From positions 4,846,339-4,910,338 of the forward strand of contig JAINUG010000055.1 of assembly GCA_029706075.1 (NCBI GenBank): DNA of 64,000 nt, in the 5' to 3' direction. Shown piece after piece: positions 23,092 through 33,217 of the stretch. The translations under genes were made by a program, and so were the position numbers. Numbering within the stretch: the first letter of the stretch is position 1; each line of letters begins with the position of its first letter. This DNA comes from Aldrovandia affinis (Eukaryota; Chordata; Actinopteri; Notacanthiformes; Halosauridae). Under the pieces are notes generated by a model, which had not been told where the DNA came from, did not search any database, and saw nothing but the letters and a program-made list of their open reading frames with translations.

Positions 23092-23203
23092 ACATAAATT
23101 AAAGACTAATAAGGCAGCCGGCCCGGATGGCATATACCCCAGGGTACTAAAGGAGTTAAGCGAGATCATTTTTAAACCACTGGCAAGTATTTTTAGACTG
23201 TCT
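23092..23203 (+). pseudogene. LINE-B RT, N-terminal piece
   Basis: Reads LDKLHKLKTNKAAGPDGIYP and LKELSEIIFKPLASIFRLS, the canonical start of the RT domain (AAGPDGI). Cut at the TTAA 23204-23207. Confidence 0.85.
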
Positions 23204-23207
23204 TTAA

Positions 23208-25080
23208 CCCTCTGAGGTCCGTGCTAAGCTTTGAGATGGTTTTTGTTTTTGGCATGGTCTGATATTTATCTCAATTTCATCAACTTAACACACACTTACT
23301 CCAAAGTGTTTGATATTTTTATTTGAAGGACAATCACAGCTACATTTGTATGCCATCAATAGTTTGGTCAGTATCATATGCAGCTTGTAAATAGATCTAC
23401 AAACAAGTAAAAAATTGTACATTTTTCTGCTGTCACAAAAGTTGTGAAAGCACACACTAAACTATAGTGATGAATTGTTTTGCCAATGTGCGTTTGTTCA
23501 TCAAGGTCTTGGTTATGTAAGGGTGTGAAAATAGTTTAGCACATCTGAGATCTAAATAGCTAAAAACCTGTTTTTATCAGAACTGGTCACATTTATTTCA
23601 GGCTGTGGGAGGGCTAAATGCTAAATACCTGAATATTCATTATTCATTGTCCACACCTCTAAGATCTGTCAGATGGGCCATCTCTCTCTCAAAGGCCATC
23701 AGAGTAAGCAAGTCAGTGAGCCATGCAGAAGATGTTTTTTTCATTTTGGAAGATTTATTTAAAACAGAACACAAACTACAGTAGGATATACAGGGAATGC
23801 CACATATTACAAGTCATACAGCCTAACAATAATGCACATAATATCCTCCTGAGACCCAAGGAAAAAAAGGGTCTTCCAATTAAACTTTTGTGATTTCATG
23901 CCTCTTTAGAGTTAAAACAACAACTCACAATTTAGATTTTAAATGGCTAAATATTTGAGTTACCATTTCTCCTTTCACGACACAAGCGCTTCTTGTGGCA
24001 GCAGCCATTTTGGCTCTCAATTTGTTACGTTGCAACACGCGGAATATGTAGTCACAAGACGCGGAATTCATATATTGAATATATATATATACGAGTATTT
24101 GATATTTTGTCCTCGTCGTTTCCATCAATGCTCTCAAACACTGCAGCGCAGAAAATCTTTCCATCTTGAATAAAATTGTATGTCTGTATAAAATCTTGCT
24201 TCAAATTGTCAGCCTAACAATAATGCACATAATATCCTCCTGAGACCCAAGGAAAAAAGGGTCTTCCAATTCAACTTTTTTGTGATTTCATGCCTCTTTA
24301 GAGTTAAAACAACAACTCACAATTTAGATTTTAAATGGCTAAGCAATATTTGAGTTACCATTTCTCCTTTCACGACAAGCGCTTCTTGTGGCAGCAGCCA
24401 TTTTGGCTCTTCAGGAAGAGGTTTATGTTAGAATATGTTTAGCGTCACAAGACGCGGAATTCATATATTTTCACGAGTATTTGAAAACAAGCGAAATAAA
24501 ATAAATATCAGCATAGACTGTTGCTGGCAGATTGCAAGCATAAAAACAGACAAGATGCTACATACGATTTTTAAATTCTAAATTTATAATGCTGTCTCTC
24601 TTCATCTGAATCCTCTTCAGTATCAAGACATGACGAGTTGTTGTCCTCGTCGCTTTCCATCAATGCTCTCAAACACTTCAGCGCAGAAAATCTTTCCATC
24701 TTGAATAAAATTGTATGTCCGTATAAAATCTTGCTTCAAATTGTCGGGACAGTTTGTGTTGTTTACGCCAGCGTTTTCACACATGGCCCCACGCCCCTCC
24801 CCACGCACCTCCCCGAAACTAGCACCTAGTTACCATGTCAATAGAAGGGGACGTTACTAAAAGGTAAAAACAGAGTAAAAAAGCAAGGTTTACTTTTGGT
24901 CTAATTAACCTAATTTAAAAATCCCATTTGATTTGCCAGTGCTCAAATCGGAAAGTCGCGATTCTAAGGTTTCTGTCAATGTTTTTGTCGCGTGTGTATG
25001 ATAAAGTATCGCGAAGTTAGAAATAGTAATATACTTTTATTGCTGCTGGGAGCGTCACCGCTCCCGTCGACCTCAGGGGG
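23208..25080. mobile_element. TTAA-flanked piggyBac-like element inside LINE-B RT
   Basis: TTAA at 23204-23207 and 25081-25084. Terminal inverted repeats CCCTCTGAGGTC (left) and CCCCCTGAGGTC (right, minus strand), 11 of 12 matching. Reading across a single TTAA rejoins the RT frame exactly (F-R-L-S-L-K-T-G-E). A GGGAGC/GCTCCC hairpin lies just inside the right end (25049-25066). Inside there is a long direct duplication (about 23823-24211 and 24213-24745). The minus-strand text MERFSALKCLRALMESDED, followed by an acidic stretch (DTEEDSDEE), at about 24700-24575 resembles the acidic N-terminus of piggyBac transposases. At 1873 bp it lacks the catalytic core and is non-autonomous. Confidence 0.85.
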
Positions 25081-25084
25081 TTAA

Positions 25085-26178
25085 AGACTGGTGAAGTACC
25101 AAATGACTGGAAACAGGATATTGTGGTACCAATATATAAGAAAGGGGACCGTACTGATCCAGGAAACTATAGGCCTATTAGTTTAACTTGCATCATATGC
25201 AAAATATTAGAATCTATTATTAAAGATAAACTAGAAGTATTTCTAGAAAATTACAACATCCTAAGGGATAGCCAGCATGGTTTTTGCAAGGGTAGGTCAT
25301 GTCTGACAAATCTGCTGACATTTTTTGAGGAAGCAACCAAGTGTCTGGATGAGAGAAAGGCGTATGATATTATATACTTAGATTTCCAAAAGCATTTGAT
25401 AAGGTGCCACATGACAAACTCATTATCAAAATGAGAGCAGTAGGAATTACAGGTGGCATTTTAGAGTGGGTTCGAACTGGTTACTGGATAGAACACAAAG
25501 GGTAGTAATAGGCGGGATCTTATCCGAGGAGGGTATAGTGGGAAGTGGAGTCCCGCAGGGATCGGTGCTGGGACCACTGCTCTTTATCATTTACATAAAT
25601 GACATTGATATGGACATTGAAAGTACATTAGTTAAATTAGCAGATGATACAAAACTGGGAGGCTTAGCAAATAGTCAGGAATCTACTAAAGTAATCCAAG
25701 ACGATCTGAATAGAATCCAGAAATGGGCAGAAACCTGGCAAATGAAATTTAATACAACTAAATGTAAAGTTCTACATGTGGGGAATAAAAACATAGGACA
25801 GGATTATTTTATGGGAGGTAGAAAACTAGAATGTGCACACGTAGAAAAATACCTAGGAGTACTAGTTGATCAAAGCTTGTCAGGGACTGGTCAATGTGCG
25901 GTAGCAGTTAAAAAAGCCAACAGGATGCTGGGATACATAGCCAAGAGTATTGAGTACAAATCGAAGGAGATCATACGCACCCTATACAATGCCCTTGTTA
26001 GGCCACACTTGGAATATTGTGTGCAGTTCTGGGGACCGCATTACAAAAAAGATATAGATGCACTGGAAAAGGTCCAAAGACGGGCAACCAGACTGATTCC
26101 AGGCATAAAAGACAAGTGTTATGAGGAAAGGCTAGAGATGCTTGGACTGTTCAAGCTTAGTAAAAGGAGACTTAGGGG
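25085..26178 (+). pseudogene. LINE-B RT core and post-RT region
   Basis: Motifs in order: PIYKKGDRTDPGNYRPISLT, QHGFCKGRSC, YLDFQK (catalytic Asp), a frame change near 25410-25466, VPQGSVLGPLLFIIYINDID, LVKLADDTKLGG (LADD, catalytic Asp pair), then LYNALVRPHLEYCVQFWG and DIDALEKVQRRATRL. It stops resembling the family at LSKRRLRG, where the complete element would continue into its C-terminus (compare 5331-5735). Confidence 0.88.
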
Positions 26179-26630
26179 ATCTAAAAAAATCTGTGCTGAA
26201 GGAGAGACGATAATAATGGGCGACTTCAATTACCCCTCTATCAATTGGGAGATAGTGACAGGTCAGGGCAAATGTGAAGAGGAGTTTTTAGATATGGTCA
26301 ATGACTGCTTTTTGGTACAGTCTGTTACTCAGCCTACGAGAGGGAAATCAATACTGGATCTGGTTTTGTGTAACAATCCTGATAGAATTTGCAGCACAGA
26401 GGTAGGAGAACCAATAGGGGCAAGTGACCACAGTGCAGTTATTTTTGATATTTTTTGGCAAGTTAAGACAGCCTCCTCTAACTCTCGAATTTTTAATTTT
26501 AGACGAGCTGACTTTAATAAAATGAGAGAGAATTTAAGTAATATAGATTGGGTAAAACTTCTAGATTGCAGAACTGTGAATGAAAAATGGACTATATTTA
26601 AAAGGGTCATGTTGTGTAGGAGAGGGGTGT
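26179..26630 (+). pseudogene. Second CR1 copy: endonuclease fragment fused behind RT
   Basis: Immediately after the RT piece the same open frame runs into ETIIMGDFNYPSINWEIVTG, SILDLVLCNNPDRIC and GASDHSAVIFDIFW, i.e. the second half of an endonuclease parallel to 22700-23060. It contains no stop until 26630, so RT and endonuclease are fused in reversed order in a 388-codon frame. This reflects two element copies joined together, not a functional protein. A MITE begins at the end. Confidence 0.8.
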
Positions 26631-26760
26631 AAAACTCATTCCATGGAGGGCCGAGTGTATGCATGTTTTTGTTGCAACAAATTAATTGGTTCACTCCTTC
26701 AACCAAGGAGGGGAACTAATTGAGATCACCTGGTGTAGCGCACTGGCTGCAACAAAAACA
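26627..26760. mobile_element. Palindromic MITE family P, copy 2 (partial)
   Basis: GGGGTGTAAAACTCATTCCA at the left, then GTGTATGCATG.TTTTTGTTG, GGTTCACTCCTT..ACCAAGGAGGGGAACTAATT and CACCTGGTGTAGCGCACTGG. Matches 32862-33059; the right terminal block is missing. Confidence 0.75.
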
Positions 26761-26769
26761 AGCAAGCAA

Positions 26770-27020
26770 ACACAAACAAAAACAAAAAACTAGGTGTACA
26801 AAGGTGGTTGAGACATATCCAAAGAGACTCATTGCTGTAATTCAAGTAAAGGGTGCTTCTACCAAGTATTAACTCTGCAGGGTGTAGACTTATCAAAGTT
26901 AAATTTATTTTTAATTAATGTCCAGAATTTTTTCAAATTGACAAGTTGTAGGGTAAAATGTGTAAATAAAGGTGGAAAAAGTCTGATTTAATGTCTTAAT
27001 TTCAGGCTGTCTTGTTATGC
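26770..27020 (-). mobile_element. Tc1-like element T2, right arm
   Basis: On the minus strand it reads AGCCTGAAATTAAGACATTA, AATCAGACTTTTTCCACC, TTTACACATTTTACCCTACA, i.e. the same subterminal text as the arm at 20545-20700, in inverted orientation. The LINE-B complex lies between the two arms. Confidence 0.6.
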
Positions 27021-27865
27021 CTCCGGTATCAGTTCGCTGGTGCAACAGGCATGGCTTATCTTCAGCCCTGGGGGCAGAGCCTCCTAGAACCCTGGTGTTC
27101 CTCTCCCGGTGTCTGGAGATTTCCGCCTGTGGCATTTTCTTTTCGACATTAAAAAAATAATTAACAAGAATAAGACAATTAAAGTAATTAATAAAGGAAA
27201 ATCTTCATCCACTCAATCACCAGGGATAATTAAATTGCCTGCATTCTCCACCATATGTAGTAAGGTGGCAGGGGTGGCCACCATGCCAGGTGGTGAGTGG
27301 ATGGAAGACCAATCAAAATAACTACTGTAAAAGAACTAAATTTTGTTCATTTTGTCTTGGGCAAGTCAAGTCAAGTCAAGTCAAGTCACAGGTTATGTCA
27401 AGTCAAGTCAAGTCGAGTCTCCTTAGTTAAGGCAAGTAAAGTCCCAAGTCAAGTCACTTTCTCCCCCACCCCCCAAGATACTGCAGTCTTACCTGCAGTA
27501 TCCGGTCTTTATAAAGAGAAAATACAAGGTATTAGTACCTGTCTAATATTGATAATATTATTGGCCAATCTATCTAACCTGTTCAAAAAGTATGACAATG
27601 AATTGAATTTGTATTATAATTATTGATATCAGTGAAATAAATGTAATCAAACAAAAAACTAATAACTTTATAAAAGCTTATTTATTTATTATTTTCTTCT
27701 GTATCAAAAAACAAATCCCTCCCCAATTTGTTTTAACAAAAGCAACATTGCAGCAAGTAGACCTACATAGAATCAGATTTTTTACAACAAACTGAAAATA
27801 ATGCCTCCGGTATCAGTTTGCTGGTGCAACAGGCATGGCTTATCTTCAGCCCTGGGGGGATCAAT
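27016..27865. repeat. Direct repeat, about 63 bp, two copies 787 bp apart
   Basis: GCCTCCGGTATCAGTT.GCTG and CAACAGGCATGGCTTATCTT occur at 27019-27078 and 27803-27865 with one or two differences. The second copy lies within the region assigned to the hAT relic. Confidence 0.8.
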
Positions 27866-28925
27866 GTCAAGGCTTTAAAAATAGGTTAATTTCACAAAAT
27901 ACACAGCGTGACACTTACCCATTGAAATTCCTAAGCATGAGGCAGATGTTTTTCGAACTATTGGGGTTTCGGAATAATAGGCCGCCGATGCCCAATGTCC
28001 GTGAACGCTAAACGTTAGCTAGCTAACTAACTTTTCCCATTTGGAACTTCAGAAATATTTTTGAATATCAGTGCATGACGTGTTTGGTACGATGTGAGTG
28101 TAAAACAGAAATAGTTCCAGTTAGCCAATTTAAAAAATATATATATCCTAATATATATCCTAAATTCACAGTCGTCAGCAGGACAATCACTTCGAAATCA
28201 AAGGTCGTCCTTCATTTTTTAATCGTCGAGACGATAGGATGACTGCGAATCTGTGCCCCTGGCTAGCTAGACATTCTGCACAGATTTAACATCAGCCCTC
28301 ACAGACACTTCCCGATCCGAATGAGTCTTCAAATGACGAACAAAGTTTGATGTTGTAGTCTGGCTGTCAGAAATCTTTGATGAGCAGGTCTTGCATTCAG
28401 CAGTGCACCTTTTTCCTTCACATGTGAAATGTTTGAAGCCGAAAGTGATGACTCTTGGCACAGTTGCGGCCGCCATGATGATCTGATCTGATCTGATCAT
28501 ACTGTGTGTGTGTAACCAGAAATAGTCTAGAGCGGGAGGGTTGAAAATGTATTTCTCTTTGAAATAAAATAACATCAGGTAGCGAGGAGCTTGACTGACA
28601 GGGTAGTCATCCAATCATGACAATTCCATTCCCAGTGTGCGCTCGCATACCGGGTAACGTTACACTGACACTTGTAATGTGAACATTGACAACGTTGAAC
28701 ATTTTAATATTTAATATAATATTTAAACTGAAAATATAAAATGAACACAAACAAGTCATTCGAGTCATCATGTCTCAAGTCAAGTCAAGTCACGAGTCTT
28801 TAACTTCCAAGCCCAAGTCAAGTCTCAAGTCATTTATTTTCTGTCAAGTCAAGTCGCAAGCCATCAAAACAGTGACTCGAGTCGACTCGAGTCCAAGTCA
28901 GAATGACTCGATCCACATCTCTGCA
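27355..28925 (-). mobile_element. hAT-like element relic with ACTTG-repeat ends
   Basis: The right end (minus sense) starts AGAGATGTGGATCGAGTCAT and continues through CGAGTCGACTCGAG and many CAAGTCAAGT units (28760-28900). The left end carries an array of the same units (27360-27460). A BED finger is encoded between them (28476-28267). A full left terminal repeat is not visible, so the left edge is approximate. Confidence 0.65.
28267..28476 (-). pseudogene. BED-type zinc finger (hAT transposase N-terminus)
   Basis: From ATG at 28476 the peptide shows CKTCSSKISDSQTTTSNF followed by VRHLKTHSD: the C-x2-C and H-x4-H spacing of a BED finger, the DNA-binding module at the N-terminus of hAT transposases and of ZBED genes. 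The frame ends at 28267 after about 69 codons and no catalytic domain follows. Confidence 0.7.
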
Positions 28926-29479
28926 AAATACCAACAAAACACGAAAATAAAGCCATTAAATCAAACTAGTCCTTCGAGGGAAACAGCAACCAAAAACCAC
29001 ACTTCTTCCTCCATGCCCCAAAACTCTCTCATCAGGCATGGCAGGCTGTGCTTATATAATGGCCTAACGAAGGCAATGGCTCACAGCTGAGTTGATTGTT
29101 TATTAGCTTCAGGTGAGCCTGCCTGTAAGTCATATCGCTGCTGTCCAAGGCCCTGTAGTCCTCTCCAGGCTGTGGGAGGGAACAGGAACACCTGACAGCA
29201 GCCAAAAGGGAGACGCAGCCCTCTCTACTCCTCCCTCCACCTCTCCCAGTGTCACAAGTTGTTATTCTCGAGCCCCAAAAATGTTGTGATTGTCGTTCAT
29301 TTCATTCAGTAGCCTAGGGTAATGCCCATTCGATCACTCTTACACTTGTTTGGGCAAAAGGTGCATCTTTTATTTCTTCTGCAAAATTGGATTCAGCTGT
29401 CAGCATTCCCGATTGCTTAACTTGCTTTAGCTGGTGGCAATGAGGTGTGGGACTGCAGGCTGCTGGGAGCTGTAGTCCT

Positions 29480-29970
29480 GATGGCTCTCGTGGCTCACAA
29501 GAGTTTAAACAAATGAGTGAGTGAGTGAGTGGATTGTTTTTCGGATTCTTGGCTTGGCTTGGATTGTTTTGAGAACCCTATTTTGTGTACCGACTACTGG
29601 ACTATTGGATGTGAACCTGGCTTGGATTTTCGACAGTGGATTACAGACAGAGACAGAGAAGGATTGTGGACTGTATGGGTTTGTTTTTCCTGATTACCCA
29701 CCTTTTTCTGTTTTGTAAAGAAATCATCTCATCTCATCTTCAGCCGCTTATTCCTGGTCAGGGTCGCGGGGGGGCTGGAGCCTATCCCAGCATGCATTAG
29801 GGCGAGAGGCAGGAATACACCCTGGACAGGTCGCCAATCCCATCGCAGGGCGTAAAGAAATCAGTTTACTCAAATTATTGTTTTTGTTTTGAATACTGTT
29901 CATCCAGATTCTTCACTTGCCTATGCCCTCTGAAAAGGTCCTTGAGTGTCAACCCACACCAAGTGGCACT
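29480..29970 (+). repeat. Dispersed repeat family R1, copy 2, with nested SINE
   Basis: Block order as at 4030-4385: GGATTGTTTTGAGAACCCTA, GTGTACCGACTACTGGACT, GAACCTGGCTTGGATTTT, and on the far side of the SINE CTTGCCTATGCCCTCTG, AAAGGTCCTTGAGTGTC. Confidence 0.6.
29727..29851 (-). mobile_element. SINE family M, 5'-truncated, perfect 12-bp TSD
   Basis: GTAAAGAAATCA stands at 29715-29726 and 29852-29863. Between them is only the tail half of the SINE, in minus orientation and ending (plus-strand left) with the CTCATCTCATCTT tail repeat. The clean duplication shows it inserted already truncated, as expected for LINE-driven reverse transcription from the 3' end. Confidence 0.93.
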
Positions 29971-30239
29971 ACAATATATATATCAAACATTTCTCATTAC
30001 AAATAAGACACACTTTTCCTATTTTACTACACCAGTTTATTTAATGTCTTAATCACCACCTTTCATCTTCGATCAGACTTACTGCAGGTTTTGGTGATAT
30101 CACTCAGCTTTATTTCCTGCATGTGTGTCTAATATCCTATTTATCCTATATCCTATTTCTCAGCACATGATTACATCTGTCACTTAAGAGGCAGCCTAAC
30201 GAGACCGCCGTGTCAGAACTGGCCAGAGCATCTAAACCA

Positions 30240-30475
30240 ACACCTCCCTCTTTCCGGCCAGTGAGCACATCTCCTGGCCTGCTGACAGCAATGATGTCAG
30301 GTGTGTAAGGCGTCCTGTGGTAGACCTCTCCATGACAGGATCCGGAGTCCCCCAGAGCAGCTTCGATGGGCGTGTCCAGCAGCTTTTGGAGCAGGTGTTA
30401 CCGGAGATACTGTAGGCCCACAGGACACTTGGCGTCCAGGGCTACGAACGTGCCCAGGCGGGGCAGGTGTGAACT
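30240..30475 (-). pseudogene. Coding-like stretch, unidentified, one stop
   Basis: The minus strand reads HLPRLGTFVALDAKCPVGLQ, YLR, a TAA, then HLLQKLLDTPIEAALGDSGS, CHGEVYHRTPYTPDIIAVS and RPGDVLTGRKEG in one frame. Roughly 75 codons with protein-like composition and a single stop is unusual here. The stop lies in CGGTAACA, which could instead be a splice donor (G|GTAACA), but the frame stays open and protein-like beyond it. I do not recognise the family. It is either a decayed exon or part of an unrecognised transposon ORF. Confidence 0.3.
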
Positions 30476-31704
30476 AAACCCTGGAACGATAGATGCCTTT
30501 GCTTTGCTCCTCCATTTACTTCTTTAAGAACAATTAGCAACCGGGAATGGCTTGGCAGGGCTTTTACACAGGGCCGGTCTGGCTTCTAGAACTCCCGGTG
30601 TGCGTTGATGTCATAAGGAAGGGGGGCAGAACCTCTGGATGAGGTCATAATTTGCTCTAGTTTCAGCTTCCTTCCCCAGTCCCACCCTTAAGCCTGAAAA
30701 GAACTCACGACCACTAGGTATGACTAATGAATAAATGCCATTTTATTTCTCAAGCAGGTGGTCGATTCATTTTAGGATAATCTGAAGCACTACATCCAGA
30801 CTTGAGAATTACAAGGTCAACACATTTTACTTTTACTTTTTGCAACTTGTATTTAATAGGATGAGACACATTACATTTTAGAAGAAAATATATACATATG
30901 CAAATATATGTAAAGTAAGGACAAACATTGAAAATAAGAATATCACAGCAATTGCAATAGTTAAACTTAAACTGAGAAATCAATAACACCTGTTGTCAGC
31001 ATGAAAGCCTAGATCACACGATCAAACTGTTTTAAAACAAACAACACAATGCATTAACCTGGCTTCATTCTTCAGATACAGCGAACAAGCTAATTACCTA
31101 GATAACAACCAAAAAAAACAACCTTAAAGTCCAAAATAGGAAATATTAGTTCGAACTCTGAAAGCATGTGCAGACCAAGATGATTTTAGAGTGAGATTCA
31201 CATATCGTACAACTGCTTTGCAATAACAATCCTTTTAACATGAATGAAAAACATGGCCAAGTTTCACTTTTATGATTAATAAATAAGCCTCTGAATGAGG
31301 AAGCGCTCAGAGAACGTGAGACAGAAGATTCCAGGTGTCTACCAACCGGTTCCAGTTCAGCGAGTTTTAATTAGGTCGTCTCACTTGTTGCATCATGGGA
31401 AGGATGGAAGCGTTAGAGGCGTTATTCCACGCCATCGAGCCGCCTCAACAGGTCTACCTTCATCTCTTCCCAATATCTGCACATCAATACTGCCTTATAA
31501 ATACATATTAAAAAATAATAATATCACATATGATTCATGCCCTTAACAATGGAAGTACTCTGGTTGATCTGAAGTGCCAAGCATGTACCTAAAATGTAAC
31601 TTTACATTTTCAATCCTCCATAAATACAGGGAACAGCCATCACCATGGTTTTTACCCGCTCTGTAAATGGGCCGTATATCTCACACGGGCTTGAACAAGG
31701 GTTA

Positions 31705-32110
31705 CCAATCGTGACCAAGAGGGGCCGGTGTGGGTGCAGGCTTTTGTTCTAGCCCAGCACCAACGCCTAGATTCAACTAATCTACAGGTAACTGCCAAAA
31801 TAAAGGAAACATAAAAGTGTCTTAATACGGTGTTGGGCCACCACGAGCCGCCAGGACAGCTTCAATGTGCCTTGTCATAGATTCTAAGTGTCTGGACCTC
31901 TACTGGAGGAAAATGTACCCCAACAGGAAAATACACCCCACACCATAACAGAGCCGCCAGAACCCTTCATTTACTCATCTGTTTCCTTTACTTTGGCAGT
32001 TACCTGTAGGTCTTGATTGAAGACCATGATTAGTGAATTAGTCGAATCAGGTGTTGTAGTGATGGGCTAGAACAAAAGTCTGCACCCTCATTGGCCCTTC
32101 TCGGGTAAGA
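31705..32110. mobile_element. Palindromic MITE with a nested Tc1-type MITE
   Basis: Arms are inverse complements: AGGCTTTTGTTCTAGCCCAG (left) and GATGGGCTAGAACAAAAGTC (right), plus GAGGGGCCGG/ATTGGCCCTTCTC and GATTCAACTAAT/ATTAGTCGAATC. The nested element at 31785-32006 separates the arms. Confidence 0.7.
31785..32006. mobile_element. Tc1-type MITE, family T1 (copy a)
   Basis: TIRs CAGGTAACTGCCAAAATAAA and (minus strand) CAGGTAACTGCCAAAGTAAA, flanked by TA at 31783-31784 and 32007-32008. 222 bp. Inserted into the arm of the surrounding MITE. Confidence 0.9.
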
Positions 32111-32861
32111 CTGGGTAAGATTGGTCTCCTCACGATTATGGCTTGCGCTTGCAAAGAACCCTAGAGACCCTTGCTCCTCACAGGACTGTCAAATATTTAC
32201 AAACACGCTTATGTTAAAAGCAGAGCAGCGACCTGCCTCGGCCTGGTTTTCTAGCATGCATTTCGCCCGGTCACCCACTCCGCAACACCCCAATGCGCTG
32301 CGTTTCCGAAACAGCCAAAAAAATATATAATAATAATCATTTCAACAGCAGGGAGGAGGAATGCTTTTATTACATCCAGCCTTTCCTGGTCAAAACATCT
32401 GTCTTTAGACATTAACTGCTAAACCTTTCGGGTTTTTTTCTTCCCGCCTCCCTCCTCCCTTCTTGGCCGAGTATTTGCCGTGTCTATTTGCCGTGCTTGG
32501 TGGGAGGGGGAGGGGGGTTGGCTCCAGAACGTCTCCTCTGGATTCACATCAAGAGTTTTAAACTCGCATCGCTCAACAAGGTAAGGACAAGCCATTGTTT
32601 ATAACTGACTCAACCTGTGTACAAGAGCGGTGGACGTGATACTGATTTGTCAGAGCCGCAGGTTCATAAAGCATGTCTTTCTGGATCATCTGCTTCAGCA
32701 ACTCTCCGCAGACTAGGTCCTCACTGAACCTCCTCCAGCACAAGCTTGTTAGTGCATTGCGTCATGTCATGAGGCTCCGGGTACAGTATACATACAAATA
32801 CAGTGCGCACTGCTTAATACAATCGCTGCTAAAAGAAAACGTTTGAGACAAGGCCCTATGC

Positions 32862-33059
32862 CAGGGTGTCAAACTCATTCCATGCAGGGTCGTGTATGAA
32901 CGTTTTTGTTGCAGCCAGTGCGCTACCAGGTGATTTCAATTAGTTCCCCTCCTTGGTTAAAGGAGTGAACCAATTAGTGAAATCACCTGGTGTAGCGCAT
33001 TGGTTGCAACAAAAACGTGCATACACTCGGCCCTGCATGGAATGAGTTTGACACCCCTG
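32862..33059. mobile_element. Palindromic MITE family P, copy 1 (hAT-like)
   Basis: Nearly perfect palindrome of 198 bp: CAGGGTGTCAAACTCATTCC at the left and its complement at the right. Flanks CCCTATGC and CCCTACAC match at 6 of 8 positions, consistent with an aged 8-bp hAT target duplication. Confidence 0.82.
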
Positions 33060-33217
33060 CCCTACACAAAATGACCCTCTCAAAAAGAAGACGAGGGCTA
33101 CTTTTCAGAATCAAATTGCATCGAAGAATTGGATGCTTTGCGATAAGGCAGCGTACCACACGAGCATCTCTTACGGTAGAATGCGAACATGTGGCAAACA
33201 TTTTGGAGCACCTAGTG

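Noticed and set aside
25466-26632. 388-codon ORF as a novel RT-endonuclease fusion protein
   Set aside because: It is explained by two CR1 copies joined in frame; both parts are degenerate elsewhere.
27360-27460. CRISPR-like array of repeated CAAGT units
   Set aside because: No spacers of constant length; these are tandem subterminal units of a hAT element in a vertebrate genome.
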